Assembly: GCA_950097015.1 (NCBI GenBank)
Contig: CATNEN010000025.1
Location: 5,322,001 to 5,386,000 of the forward strand
Origin: Macrostomum hystrix
Taxonomy: Eukaryota > Platyhelminthes > Macrostomidae
Direction: 5' to 3'
DNA length: 64,000 nucleotides
Of this stretch, positions 1 through 12,600 are shown piece by piece (position 1 is the stretch's first letter; each line of letters starts with the position of its first letter). A program made the translations under genes and the position numbers. The notes under the pieces are model-generated. The model made no database searches. It was given only the letters and a program-made list of their open reading frames with translations, and was not told the DNA's origin.

Positions 1-969
1 CTGCGTCTCGGCGCTCCCGGCTCCCAGGGTGATCATCTGGTAGGAGCAACGGTCTGTTGGCTCGCCTACTGGCTCATCGAGCTCCAGCTCTTCGGTTTTA
101 ATAACCGGAACTCTGAGCGATCCGAATGCGGAGGTGGTGGCGGCGGCTGCGGCGGCAGCAGCGGCAGCAGCAGCAGCGGCGGCTGCGGCGGCGGCGGCGG
201 CGGCTGCAGCGGCTTCTGCCCTGGCCAGACTGTTGTAGGTGCGGCGCACTCGGTAGCAGATGAAGATGTTCAATGAGGTTAGCAGCAGACCGGGCACCAC
301 AGAGGAGCCGAGGCTGTCCAGAACTGCCAGAGCTTCAGCACCCGGCCTAGGCTTGCAGTTCATCGTGGTTCCGTTGAAGCTGGGGTCGGCTTCGTAAACG
401 TTTGTATAGAAAACATGCGTGTTCAACAGTACAGACAGGAGCACAAGGCAGCCGAGAAGGTGCCGAGATCTGGCGCAGCCTCCGCAGCGTCCTCCGCCTC
501 CAGTACCGCTGTAGCCTCCGCCGCTGCCGCCTCCGCCTTCACCTCCGCCTCCGCCGCCGATGCCGTGGCCGGATACGCAGAGCACCCGGTCGAGCGTGAT
601 GCACACCAGCAGCCAGGGACTCAGCAGGGCAAAGACGCTGTAAGCGAAGATGGATGCGAAGCAGCCAACCAGGCTGTGGATGTGCAGGTCGGAGTTCCTC
701 ACCAGCAGGTAGCTCAGCAGAAGCAGAAGATCATTTAGCGATAGAAATCGCAGGTAGGCGGCCAGGTAGTGCCGCCAGATGACTCTCTGTGAGAACACCA
801 GACAGCTCACAAGGTTCGCAGCGATACCAGCAATCAGAATGGGAGTGTCCAGGGAATGTAGCAGCCACATCAGCCAAGTGAAGCACTTGTAGACTTGATG
901 TAGCTGAGCATCCGCACTGCTCATGCTAACTCCTGAGTCGTTTGAGATGCTGAGCGTCAACTGAGACAT
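1..969 (-). CDS. Rhodopsin-type GPCR, 5' part (C-terminus beyond window)
   Basis: Open from ATG at 969-967 to the window edge, 323 codons with no stop. Seen: an extracellular start with N-glycosylation sequons (NDS near residue 10, NGT near 199); TM1 about 43-61 with AANL around N52; TM2 about 70-90 with the conserved SLND aspartate (D80); TM3 about 104-126 ending in the DRY-type triplet D127-R128-V129; TM4 about 171-188; TM5 about 217-238 with P226. C103 before TM3 and C205 in extracellular loop 2 fit the class A disulphide. This is known family architecture; the ligand is not inferable, though a peptide receptor is plausible. Odd: the loop after DRV holds a Gly-rich run (about residues 137-160), and the third intracellular loop holds 25 consecutive alanines (about 253-277). 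TM6 and TM7 are not in view. Confidence 0.88.
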   Translation of the reverse strand, partial: MSQLTLSISNDSGVSMSSADAQLHQVYKCFTWLMWLLHSLDTPILIAGIAANLVSCLVFSQRVIWRHYLAAYLRFLSLNDLLLLLSYLLVRNSDLHIHSLVGCFASIFAYSVFALLSPWLLVCITLDRVLCVSGHGIGGGGGGEGGGGSGGGYSGTGGGGRCGGCARSRHLLGCLVLLSVLLNTHVFYTNVYEADPSFNGTTMNCKPRPGAEALAVLDSLGSSVVPGLLLTSLNIFICYRVRRTYNSLARAEAAAAAAAAAAAAAAAAAAAAAAAAATTSAFGSLRVPVIKTEELELDEPVGEPTDRCSYQMITLGAGSAETQ

Positions 970-1432
970 TGTTTCTGAATTTTTTTAAAAAAGTCTCTAA
1001 TTGTTTTTTTTCTCTGTATCTACAGCAGGATTCGGATTCTAAGACACACAATTATAGGAACGGGTAGCTGCGGTTTGGGAGGTTATCAGAAACTTCACTG
1101 CCTTGTTCTCCGCCCCACCCACTCCAGTTTTCCACCCAGGGAATCCAATTAGAGAGGATCCAGGGGCAGCCAATAGCGATTGGCTTTTCCAAGTTCAGCA
1201 AGGCGAAGATTTCAGAAAAACGTCTCTGCTACCCTACCGGACAGGACTGGGGGAACGTCGTGTCCTTTATCCTCTTGCGTCTTCTCCCCTCTGCCTCTCC
1301 GTGTGTGTGTTTTATCTTTAAAGTTATCCCAACTGTATGTTTTATCTCGCCAATCCGGCTTCCATCTGCAGACAATTATATTCCAACAAAAGTATTTGTT
1401 CTTTAACGTTTAACGTGATTGTAAATTTTTTG
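970..1432. other. 5' flank of the GPCR gene
   Basis: AT-rich flank upstream of the receptor start codon. I see no convincing exon, RNA gene or repeat here; the short open frames look random. Confidence 0.5.
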
Positions 1433-1553
1433 GCCTTTAGCAAGGCAATTAGCTCTGCTTCAGTTCAACCAGCTGTTCGATGGGTACTAGCATTAGCTGG
1501 CACCCCCCAGTCCATGGACTGAACCGTTTTTAGCTGCGGCTAAACCAATCACT
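1433..1553 (+). repeat. SINE-C fragment (3' part)
   Basis: It shares an ordered series of short blocks with 52,305-52,490: CTTTAGCAAG, CTTCAGTTCA, CCAGCTGTT, ATGGGTAC, AGCATTAGCTGG and CCCCCAGTCCATGGACTGAA. No tRNA-like head is visible here, so this is a truncated copy. Confidence 0.65.
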
Positions 1554-1554
1554 G

Positions 1555-2040
1555 TACAAAACTAATTTGCTGTGTACTAAACTAAATTACTGTGTAATAA
1601 TTTTTTTGCTGTGTACTAAATTGAATTGCTGTGTACAAAACTAATTTGCTGCATACTAAACTAATTTGCTGTGTACTAAACTAATTTTCTGTGTACTAGA
1701 CTAATTTATACAGAATCTGTACAAAACTAAATTGCTGTGTACTAAACTAATTTTCTGTGTACTAGACTAATTTATACAGAATCTGTACAAAACTAAATTG
1801 CTGTATACTAAACTAAATTTCTGTGAAATAAACTAAATTGCTGTGTACTAAACTAATTTGCTGTGTACTAAACTAATTTGCTGTGTACTAAACTGATTTG
1901 CTGTATACTAAACTAATTTGCTGTGTACTAAACTGATTTGCTGTGTACTAAACTAATTTGCTGTGTACTAAACTAATTTGCTGTGTACTAGACTAATTTA
2001 AACAGAATCTGTACAAAACTAAATTGCTGTGTAATAAACT
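1555..2040. repeat. 19-bp tandem array
   Basis: Units of about 19 bp around AATTGCTGTGTACTAAACT, with variants such as CTAATTTGCTGTG and inserted TTTATACAGAATCTGTAC segments. About 25 units, moderately diverged and directly following the SINE-C fragment. No coding potential. Confidence 0.85.
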
Positions 2041-2608
2041 GGCTAGATTTTTAATAAACTAAACGAAAACAAATTGTTGAGTAAAAAACTGAAACTCATT
2101 AGTAAACAAAATTAAATTCTGCGTACTAACTACTCTGTACTGCTCTGTTAACAACTAAATGTGTCTCGAATAAATTTTCTGAAAATATTGAGCTATTTTA
2201 GTTTAGCTATTTTAGTTAGCGTTTATACTCTTTGCAGACATCTCAAACAGCCAGCGCGATGTCATGCAGAAAACTGACAAGGCGAGAGGCAGCGAGGAGG
2301 AAAACTCCCATACTTGGTTCTCGAATTCCTTTTTTTCAAAAAAGAAAGCATTTTCCCGCTCAAAATTTGAGGAAAGTGCTGCTTGCTTTGAATGATGCAC
2401 GTTCCAGAGCCCCAGATGAATTGGAAAGAATAGAGCCCTGCTAGAGGCAAATAATTAAAACGAGTCCTGTGATTTTTTTCTAGCCTCGGCTATTCTAGCT
2501 TCATTGTATTTGTAATGCACTTTTCTGCATACTAAACAAAGATATAGCTTTTCGTCATAGCGAAGCGATAAAAAGCCTTTATGACGATTGGGAGAAAAGG
2601 GCTATTAA
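2041..2608. other. Intergenic, nothing recognised
   Basis: Starts with decayed copies of the 19-bp unit, then unique AT-rich sequence. The short frames at 2,212-2,450 overlap each other on both strands and show no domain. Confidence 0.45.
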
Positions 2609-2612
2609 CGAT

Positions 2613-2934
2613 GAGAAAATCCCTACGGGAAAATCCCTACGGGAAAATCCCTACGGGAAAATCCCTACGGGAAAATCCCTACGGGAAAATCCCTACGGGA
2701 AAATCCCTACGGGAAAATCCCTACGGGAAAATCCCTACGGGAAAATCCCTACGGGAAAATCCCTACGGGAAAATCCCTACGGGAAAATCCCTACGGGAAA
2801 ATCCCTACGGGAAAATCCCTACGGGAAAATCCCTACGGGAAAATCCCTACGGGAAAATCCCTACGGGAAAATCCCTACGGGAAAATCCCTACAGGAAAAT
2901 CCCTACGGGAAAATCCCTACGGTGAAATCCCTAC
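2613..2934. repeat. 14-bp tandem array, very homogeneous
   Basis: About 23 head-to-tail copies of GGGAAAATCCCTAC with only a couple of single-base changes near the 3' end. 14 is not a multiple of 3, so the open frame across it is a by-product. The near-perfect identity points to recent expansion or homogenisation. On the minus strand each unit reads GTAGGGATTTTCCC. Confidence 0.95.
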
Positions 2935-3589
2935 GTCCGTGTGCTTAAGTCCGTAGTCCAAGCTTTACTGTCGTCTTTAATTGTGCAAATTATTTGACCA
3001 ATACATTTGACCTGGCAATGTAGTCTCGCTTGAATCGGCAGACAGAACAAACAATTTTACTACTCAAACTCAGAGATCAAAGGCGGGATTTTGTGAAAGT
3101 TGAAGACTTTGTCCTAACTTTTAATGTCGAAGGATTTCAAGATGGGAGCGGTTAGTAGTGATCCACAACTTCGTAAACTCTTTTCTACAAAGGCAAAGGG
3201 ATAATGTTTTTTGGATGCAGTGAATTCAACTGAAAGAACGCTCACTACACGGTTCAGCCTCTCAACAGAAAGCCAAGTGCCAAAGCCAAAGCCAAGCCAA
3301 GTCCTCTAGATCTATTTTACGACAATTACACAGTATAACGCTTTAAACATATCAGTCTCAGGGGTGTGGGCATTTGCATTAGATGGGAAATTTGTATTGG
3401 ATGTGAGTATGATATCTAGAAAGGGGATACTTTTGCGAAGGGATATTTCAGTGGGATGGGATATTTGAGTACGCTTGTAGGATAGGATAGCTGCGTGCGA
3501 TGGAATTATTGTTTCGGATGGGATTTTAAAGAAAGATAGAAAGAAAATTATGGGGGCCGGGATACTTCAGTACAATGGGATATTTTAGT
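2935..3589. other. Intergenic, nothing recognised
   Basis: Unique AT-rich sequence. From about 3,360 on, isolated GGGATATTT-like words appear, which look like decayed edges of the next array. Confidence 0.45.
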
Positions 3590-4195
3590 AAGGACGGGGA
3601 TTTTAGTTGGATGGGATATTTAAATAGGGTAAGATGTTTAAGAAGGGTGGGATATTTAAGTAGGGTGGGATATTTAAGAAGGGTGGGATATTTGAGTAGG
3701 GTGGGATATTTAAGTAGCGTGGGATATTAAAGAAGGGTGGGATATTTGAGTAGGGTGGGATATTTGAGTAGGGTGGGATATTTAAGTAGGGTGGGATATT
3801 TGAGTAGGGTGGGATATTTAAGTAGCGTGGGATATTAAAGAAGGGTGGGATATTTGAGTAGGGTGGGATATTTGAGTAGGGTGGGATATTTAAGTAGGGT
3901 GGGATATTTGAGTAGGGTGGGATATTTGAGTAGCGTGGGATATTTAAGAAGGGTGGGATATTTGAGTAGGGTGGGATATTTAAGTAGCGTGGGATATTTA
4001 AGAAGGGTGGGATATTTAAGTTGGGTGGGATATTTAAGTAGGGTGGGATATTTGAGTAGGGTGGGATATTTAAGTAGCGTGGGATATTTAAGTAGGGTGG
4101 GATATTTGAGTAGGGTGGGATATTTAAGTAACGTGGGATATTTAAGAAGGGTGGGATATTTAAGTTGGGTAGGATAGTTAAGAAAAGTGGGATAT
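3590..4195. repeat. 18-bp tandem array
   Basis: About 33 copies of an 18-bp unit GGGATATTTGAGTAGGGT, with recurrent variants (TTTAAGTAGC, TTTAAGAAGG). Because 18 is a multiple of 3, the frame stays open as VGYLSR repeats at 3,845-4,177, with no start context or homology. Decayed units extend to about 3,400 and 4,350. Confidence 0.92.
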
Positions 4196-4844
4196 TTAAT
4201 TTTGGTGGAATATTTGAGTACGTTGGAATATTTAAGTAGGGTTGGATGTTTGAGAAGAATGAGATATTGTGCGTGGGATGGGGTGTTTGAGTAAGATTGG
4301 ATAATTTTTGTGCGGTTGGAAATTTGAGTGTGGAATATTTAAGAAGGATGAGATATTATTTAGGCTTGGGGTACTGATGTAGGATGGCGGTTTTGTTATG
4401 TAATTCTTCCTGATACCATTTTTAATTCCTTCGGATCATAGATAAGTAGTCATGTACTTTAATAGGTATTTGAAAGTGACAAGTATTTCATTTTTTACTT
4501 CTACTTTTCTACTTTTCTACTTCCATCAAACCTTCGATTTCACAGAGTTGCATTGTGGATTGACATCTGTAGCCTTAGCAGTAAAGCCGTGACGAACTAT
4601 AAAAGTACATCGACAGCAAAGTACGAGCGTAAGTTTTCTTTGCTTTACCCATCGCGCTGTGTCTTCGCCTTTTATATTTGGGAATTCTATATCTTTGTTA
4701 CTGTTTGTTCCATGCAAAAACTGTCATCTTAAGAAAGAGTGCGTGTTGCATGCACTCCTTTTATCCAGTATCTCATTCTTCACTGTCACCTGGAGGCACT
4801 GATTTCTACAAGATAAGCAATAAATAAACAAGAAAGTTAAAAGC
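4196..4844. other. Intergenic, nothing recognised
   Basis: Decayed edge of the 18-bp array, then unique sequence. A minus-strand frame at 4,526-4,717 shows no domain or codon signal that I trust. Confidence 0.45.
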
Positions 4845-5428
4845 ATGTACATTCGGATAGAAAGTATGTACACTCGGATAGAAAGTATGTACACTCGGAT
4901 AGAAAGTATGTACACTCGGATAGAAAGTATGTACACTCGGATAGAAAGTATGTACACTCGGATAGAAAGTATGTACACTCGGATAGAAAGTATGTACACT
5001 CGGATAGAAAGTATATACACTCGGATAGAAAGTATGTACACTCGGATAGAAAGTATGTACACTCGGATAAAAAGTATGTACATTCGGATAGAAAGTATGT
5101 ACACTCGGATAGAAAGTATGTACACTCGGATAGAAAGTATGTACACTCGGATAGAAAGTATGTGCACTCGGATAGAAAGTATGTACACTCGGATAGCAAG
5201 TATGTACACTATGGTTAGAAAGTATGTACACTCGGATAGAAAGTATGTACACTCGGATAGAAAGTATGTACACTCGGATAGAAAGTATGTACACTCGGAT
5301 AGAGAGTATGTACACTATGGTTAGAAAGTATGTACATTCCGATGGAAAGTATGTACATTCCGATAGAAAGTATGTACATTACGATAGAAAGTATGTACAC
5401 TATGGTAAGAAAGTATGTACACTCAGAT
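4845..5428. repeat. 21-bp tandem array
   Basis: About 28 copies of the 21-bp unit ATGTACACTCGGATAGAAAG+T. The unit length is a multiple of 3, so frames stay open on both strands. A variant with CTATGGTTAG occurs at intervals. Confidence 0.93.
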
Positions 5429-5852
5429 AGAAACAAGACTTGTTGGCAGAAATAAATTTCGAGCATAAAGAAACCTCGTTCTAAGACTCATTTTTTTGAG
5501 TAGGCCGAAGTTTCACATCGCGTGCCGGTCATTCGGTGAAAAAAACACGAAATCTTCGAGGAGACTTTTATTTCTGATCCCTAGTCCAAAAATAAATAAT
5601 GCAAGAGCAGGAGAAAAAAGTACTGGGATTTTCCAACCGGGTCACGACAAGCCTTTTAAGCAAGGCCAGGCCGCAAAACAGCTTCCCAACTTTTTGGAAT
5701 CAAAATAACAAGTGCTAAGGCAGTGGTCTCCAGGGACACTCCACTCGCTTCTCTGTTGCTATTTTCCGGCAATCTTTTAGCAATCAGACTTCAAACACTT
5801 CAGTGAAAACTTTCCACTTATATTCACTTGCCGCAGCACTAAGTAACTTGCC
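5429..5852. other. Intergenic, nothing recognised
   Basis: Unique sequence between two arrays with no recognisable exon or RNA. Confidence 0.4.
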
Positions 5853-7515
5853 AGCTCTCACTGTCTCACTCTCTCCAGCTCTCACTGTCTCACTCTCTCT
5901 CCAGCTCTCACTGTCTCACTCTCTCTCCAGCTCTCACTGTCTCACTCTCTCTCCAGCTCTCACTGTCTCACTCTCTCTCCAGCTCTCACTGTCTCACTCT
6001 CTCCAGCTCTCACTGTCTCACTCTCTCCAGCTCTCACTGTCTCACTCTCTCCAGCTCTCACTGTCTCACTCTCTCTCCAGCTCTCACTGTCTCACTCTCT
6101 CTCCAGCTCTCACTGTCTCACTCTCTCCAGCTCTCACTGTCTCACTCTCTCTCCAGCTCTCACTGTCTCACTCTCTCCAGCTCTCACTGTGTCACCCTCT
6201 CCAGCTCTCACTGTCTCACTCTCTCCAGCTCTCACTATCTCACTCTTTCCAGCTCTCACTGTCTCACTCTCTCCAGCTCTCACTGTCTCACTCTCTCCAG
6301 CTCTCACCGTCTCACTCTCTCCAGCTCTCACTGTCTCACTCTCTCTCCAGCTCTCACTGTCTCACTCTCTCCAGCTCTCACTGTCTCACTCTCTCTCCAG
6401 CTCTCACTGTCTCACTCTCTCCAGCTCTCACTGTCTCACTCTCTCTCCAGCTCTCACTGTCTCACTCTCTCTCCAGCTCTCACTGTCTCACTCTCTCTCC
6501 AGCTCTCACTGTCTCACTCTCTCCAGCTCTCACTGTCTCACTCTCTCCAGCTCTCACTGTCTCACTCTCTCTCCAGCTCTCACTGTCTCACTCTCTCCAG
6601 CTCTCACTGTCTCACTCTCTCTCCAGCTCTCACTGTCTCACTCTCTCCAGCTCTCACTGTGTCACCCTCTCCAGCTCTCACTGTCTCACTCTCTCCAGCT
6701 CTCACTATCTCACTCTTTCCAGCTCTCACTGTCTCACTCTCTCCAGCTCTCACTGTCTCACTCTCTCCAGCTCTCACCGTCTCACTCTCTCCAGCTCTCA
6801 CTGTCTCACTCTCTCTCCAGCTCTCACTGTCTCACTCTCTCCAGCTCTCACTGTCTCACTCTCTCTCCAGCTCTCACTGTCTCACTCTCTCTCCAGCTCT
6901 CACTGTCTCACTCTCTCCAGCTCTCACTGTCTCACTCTCTCTCCAGCTCTCACTGTCTCACTCTCACTCCAGCTCTCACTGTCTCACTCTCTCTCCAGCT
7001 CTCACTGTCTCACTCTCTCTCCAGCTCTCACTGTCTCACTCTCTCCAGCTCTCACTGTGTCACTCTCTCCAGCTCTCACTGTCTCACTCTCTCCAGCTCT
7101 CACTGTCTCACTCTCTCCAGCTCTCACTGTCTCACTCTCTCCAGCTCTCACTGTGTCACTCTCTCCAGCTCTCACTGTCTCACTCTCTCCAGCTCTCACT
7201 GTCTCACTCTCTCTCCAGCTCTCACTGTCTCACTCTCTCCAGCTCTCACTGTCTCACTCTCTCCAGCTCTCACTGTGTCACTCTCTCCAGCTCTCACTGT
7301 CTCACTCTCTCTCCAGCTCTCACTGTCTCACTCTCTCCAGCTCTCACTGTCTCACTCTCTCTCCAGCTCTCACTGTCTCACTCTCTCCAGCTCTCACTGT
7401 GTCACCCTCTCCAGCTCTCACTGTCTCACTCTCTCCAGCTCTCACTGTCTCACTCTCTCTCCAGCTCTCACTGTCTCACTCTCTCCAGCTCTCACTGTGT
7501 CACCCTCTCCAGCTC
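5853..7515. repeat. 24/26-bp CT-rich tandem array
   Basis: About 68 copies of a CT-rich unit (CAGCTCTCACTGTCTCACTC plus TCTC or TCTCTC). Units are 24 or 26 bp long because of CT slippage. Open frames up to 581 codons cross it in several frames with only Ser, Leu, His, Cys and Thr; they are repeat artefacts. A higher-order duplication with a 470-bp offset is present (about 6,134-6,331 and 6,604-6,801). Confidence 0.95.
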
Positions 7516-9539
7516 TCTCTTTTACGCTCTCTTTTTGTTCTTATATAATTATATGTAGCCGCCTGTTTTGGACCGGCCACAACTCAACCCAAATATTCGT
7601 TCCGCCCATCGAATGCCTACTGAGTGCCGTCCTGCCTGAGTCCCTCGGGTCGCGTAACTTTTTCTGGCGATGAAACTGGAGCTGAGCTCATCCCGCCTCG
7701 CAGATGAGAGCAGTCTGAATATGATATTGGATACATGGGACGTTAAGAATTCACAATTTACAACCATTTTTTAATCGCACTAGACTCTTCATTTCCTTCG
7801 CTCGTTCAGTCTCACTTACACTTACATTTGTCCAGGTTTGGTGCACATGTATAATGCACTAACACAAATGAATGTAAGTTTTATTTTTCCCTGCTAAAAT
7901 GTCAATTCCAGTGCATGTTTCTCTGTGTGTCTGTGGCTGTTGTCTCACGAGAGAGCAATATTATTGCGGCCGACAAGCCGGCAGGCGGTTTTTTTTTACA
8001 GATGAGGGCCTCTTAATCCAAGATTAAAAAATGATGAAAATTGATCAGATTCTTGCTCAAATGTCCTCAGAATCTTAAAAAAATGAAAAAAGGTTTGTGA
8101 AGCCTCATTGCCAAATGCAGTTCTAGAGGCTGATCCCAAGCCAATCTTGTATGCTGCGTCATTCTGTACATTTTTTGCCTGCGAATTAGTATTAAAGAGT
8201 CGAGACTTTTTCATTCCGAAATATAACTACTATAAGTAGAATATTGCGAAAAATCGATCGTAAACAGTGACGAAACGAACCCAATGAGTCATGTTACTAT
8301 TTATAGAATGGCTTGTCCACGATTGGAGGGCGTGATACTTAAAGGCTATTTTTAGCACTTTAAGTACTTTAAGGGGTTGAGTGGCAGAGCAGTTATCGCG
8401 ATTGCCCCTAGCACCAAGGTCCCTAGATTAATTTTTGGGTGCAGTCCCAAAATTATATACATTAGCTAAGCCAGAAAAATAGGTTAAAATATCTGCAACA
8501 CAACTGAAAAATAAACTAAACAAAACTTAATTATATAAATATATTTAGCATAATGTAATAATGCATAGGACTACACAAAACTGGCTTGATATCGCAGTAA
8601 TTTTGTTTCTTTACAACACATACAAAATCACGAAATTGACGTCTATAGCTGGTTTATGAACGCAAAAAACAGCTAAATGCCATGAGACACACGGAGTAGT
8701 AGAGGCAACAGACACAAGAGGCGGAGAAAAATGGGGACTTAAGAAAAATACTAGAAGCAGAAAGAGCGAAAGAAATTGAAAAAATATAATGACTGGCACA
8801 ATATACATCGCTCTGACATGATCTCAGATAATATTTAGAAACACTCTTCGTTTGAGACAACAAAAAGAAAGCGAAAAACACGAATAATAAGTATAATAAC
8901 CTTTAATTCGATATTTGAAAATAAACACTAAATATGCTACTCGTGTAGTGAGATACTACGAGTATTTATCCCAAAAATCGATATTGTAAAACGTAAAGTC
9001 GCAACTAGCCGTTTTGTCTAGACCAGAACCGAAAATTATTGCGCAAAATTCCTATACGATTTGAGTAGCTGGATAAAATTAGTTTTTTTAGCGGGAATAT
9101 TACTAAAGCACACTGATAGTGTCCTTACTGCACTACTAAAAAGTAGAGTAATTTGCACATGCTTCGCTTAAAAACAGTTAGCAATTAAGCCAATCGATCA
9201 ATCAAAATACTTCTAATAGGGTGGCTCTAATAGGGACGTTTTAACGCAATATATTGCGGCGGAACAAATAGCTACGTAATCTAAACAACGCGATCATAGC
9301 TAGGTGATCTAACACACAAAAAACAACGCGAAAAAGTCAAAATAATCTATATTTTCTTCGGCAAGTCACTTTCAGAAAATCTGTTTTTAGAATGCAAAAA
9401 TCACGAACAACATAAATAATAATAATATTTGCTAAACACAGGATATAGTTTAGGATATAGCAGCTTAAAGCAATAGGTTCTAACTTAAGCATTGTTTCAT
9501 AGATCTGAAGTTCCTTGCATAATAGCAGCACTTGGTGCT
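7516..9539. other. Intergenic / 3' flank of SGSM
   Basis: AT-rich and mostly unique. The part nearest 9,540 should be the SGSM 3' UTR, but I found no clear AATAAA on the minus strand close to the stop. A tRNA-like SINE head remnant lies at 8,378-8,440. Short frames elsewhere show no homology. Confidence 0.45.
8378..8440 (+). repeat. SINE-A head remnant (tRNA-like)
   Basis: GGCAGAGCAGTTATCGCGAT followed by GCCCCTAGCACCAAGG matches in order the tRNA-derived head of the SINE at 17,743. The box B equivalent is decayed (CCTAGATTAATT) and no SINE body follows. Confidence 0.5.
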
Positions 9540-9631
9540 TCATCCCTGGCTCTCAAGCAGCTTGGCCAACTGATTGATCAGCTCTCTGGCCCTGTTCAGT
9601 AGGTTCACTGCGCTGTGCCGCTCCGCCATGT
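9540..9631 (-). CDS. SGSM: SGSM terminal exon 14
   Basis: A 92-nt exon after acceptor CTCACAACAG that encodes [20 protein letters not shown], then AKLLESQG and TGA at 9542-9540. In the family, MAERH directly follows the segment at the end of exon 13, and the phases match (ATT-G / AC-ATG). This ties it to exon 13 across 7.7 kb of satellite. It is easy for gene finders to miss. Confidence 0.9.
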
Positions 9632-12600
9632 CTGTTGTGAGGGGTGCGTTCGAGTTGCATTCAATCTGACCCTACTTAGTCAAAATCTAACCCTACTTAG
9701 TCGAAATCTGACCCTACTTAGTCGAAATCTCACCCTGCTTAGTCAAAATCTCACCCCACTTCTAACTATGCACAATCTCATCCTACGTCTCATCATCCAG
9801 AATCTCACCCCATTTCTCATCATCCAGAATCTCACCCCATTTCTCATCATCCAGAATCTCACCCTATTTCTCATCATCCAAAATCTCACCCCATTTCTCA
9901 TCATCCAGAATCTCACCCCATTTCTCATCATCCAGAATCTCACCCCATTTCTCATCATCCAGAATCTCAATTCATTTCTCATCATCCAGAATCTCAATTC
10001 ATTTCTCATCATCCAGAATCTCACCCCATTTCTCATCATCCAGAATCTCACCCCATTTCTCATCATCCAGAATCTCAATTCATTTCTCATCATCCAGAAT
10101 CTCACCCAATTTCTCATCATCCAGAATCTCACCCCATTTCTCATCATCCAGAATCTCAATTCATTTCTCATCATCCAGAATCTCACCCCATTTCTCATCA
10201 TCCAGAATCTCACCCATTTCTCATCATCCAGAATCTCACCCCATTTCTCATCATCCAGAATCTCACCCATTTCTCATCATCCAGAATCTCAATTCATTTC
10301 TCATCATCCAGAATCTCACCCCATTTCTCATCATCCAGAATCTCAATTCATTTCTCATCATCCAGAATCTCACCCTATTTCTCATCATCCAGAATCTCAC
10401 CCATTTCTCATTATCCAGAATCTCACCCCATTTCTCATCATCCAGAATCTCACCCTATTTCTCATCATCCAAAATCTCACCCCATTTCTCATCATCCAGA
10501 ATCTCACCCCATTTCTCATCATCCAGAATCTCACCCCATTTCTCATCATCCAGAATCTCAATTCATTTCTCATCATCCAGAATCTCAATTCATTTCTCAT
10601 CATCCAGAATCTCAATTCATTTCTCATCATCCAGAATCTCAATTCATTTCTCATCATCCAGAATCTCACTTCATTTCTCATCATCCAGAATCTCAATTCA
10701 TTTCTCATCATCCAGAATCTCAATTCATTTCTCATCATCCAGAATCTCACCCCATTTCTCATCATCCAGAATCTCACCCCATTTCTCATCATCCAGAATC
10801 TCAATTCATTTCTCATCATCCAGAATCTCAATTCATTTCTCATCATCCAGAATCTCAATTCATTTCTCATCATCCAGAATCTCACCCCATTTCTCATCAT
10901 CCAGAATCTCACCCCATTTCTCATTATCCAGAATCTCAATTCATTTCTCATCATCCAGAATCTCAATTCATTTCTCATCATCCAGAATCTTACCCCATTT
11001 CTCATCATCCAGAATCTCACCCCATTTCTCATCATCCAGAATCTCACCCATTTCTCATCATCCAGAATCTCACCCCATTTCTCATCATCCAGAATCTCAC
11101 CCCATTTCTCATCATCCAGAATCTTACCCCATTTCTCATCATCCAGAATCTCACCCCATTTCTCATCATCCAGAATCTCACCCCATTTCTCATCATCCAG
11201 AATCTCACCCCATTTCTCATCATCCAGAATCTCACCCCATTTCTCATCATCCAGAATCTCACCCATTTCTCATTATCCAGAATCTCAATTCATTTCTCAT
11301 CATCCAGAATCTCACCCCATTTCTCATCATCCAGAATCTCAATTCATTTCTCATCATCCAGAATCTCACCCATTTCTCATCATCCAGAATCTCACCCCAT
11401 GTCTCATCATCCAGAATCTCACCCCATTTCTCATCATCCAGAATCTTACCCCATTTCTCATCATCCAGAATCTCACCCCATTTCTCATTATCCAGAATCT
11501 CACCCCATTTCTCATCATCCAGAATCTCAATTCATTTCTCATCATCCAGAATCTCAATTCATTTCTCATCATCCAGAATCTCACCCCATTTCTCATCATC
11601 CAGAATCTCACCCCATTTCTCATCATTCAGAATCTCAATTCATTTCTCATCATCCAGAATCTCACCCATTTCTCATTATCCAGAATCTTAATTCATTTCT
11701 CATCATCCAGAATCTCACCCCATTTCTCATCATCCAGAATCTCACCCCATTTCTCATTATCCAGAATCTCACCCCATTTCTCATCATCCAGAATCTCAAT
11801 TCATTTCTCATCATCCAGAATCTCAATTCATTTCTCATCATCCAGAATCTCACCCATTTCTCATCATCCAGAATCTCACCCCATGTCTCATCATCCAGAA
11901 TCTCACCCCATTTCTCATCATCCAGAATCTCACCCCATTTCTCATCATCCAGAATCTCACCCCATTTCTCATCATCCAGAATCTCAATTCATTTCTCATC
12001 ATCCAGAATCTCAATTCATTTCTCATCATCCAGAATCTCACCCCATTTCTCATCATCCAGAATCTCAATTCATTTCTCATTATCCAGAATCTCAATTCAT
12101 TTCTCATCATCCAGAATCTCAATTCATTTCTCATCATCCAGAATCTCAATTCATTTCTCATCATCCAGAATCTCAATTCATTTCTCATCATCCAGAATCT
12201 CAATTCATTTCTCATCATCCAGAATCTCAATTCATTTCTCATCATCCAGAATCTCAATTCATTTCTCATCATCCAGAATCTCACCCCATTTCTCATCATC
12301 CAGAATCTCAATTCATTTCTCATCATCCAGAATCTCAATTCATTTCTCATCATCCAGAATCTCAATTCATTTCTCATCATCCAGAATCTCAATTCATTTG
12401 TCATCATCCAGAATCTCACCCCATTTCTCATCATCCAGAATCTCAATTCATTTCTCATCATCCAGAATCTCAATTCATTTCTCATCATCCAGAATCTCAC
12501 CCCATTTCTCATCATCCAGAATCTCACCCCATTTCTCATCATCCAGAATCTCAATTCATTTCTCATCATCCAGAATCTTAATTCATTTCTCATCATCCAG

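Noticed and set aside
5803-7673. Ser/Leu/His-rich open frames of 581 and 494 codons
   Set aside because: Pure 24/26-bp CT-rich repeat translated in overlapping frames; no non-repeat domain or start context.
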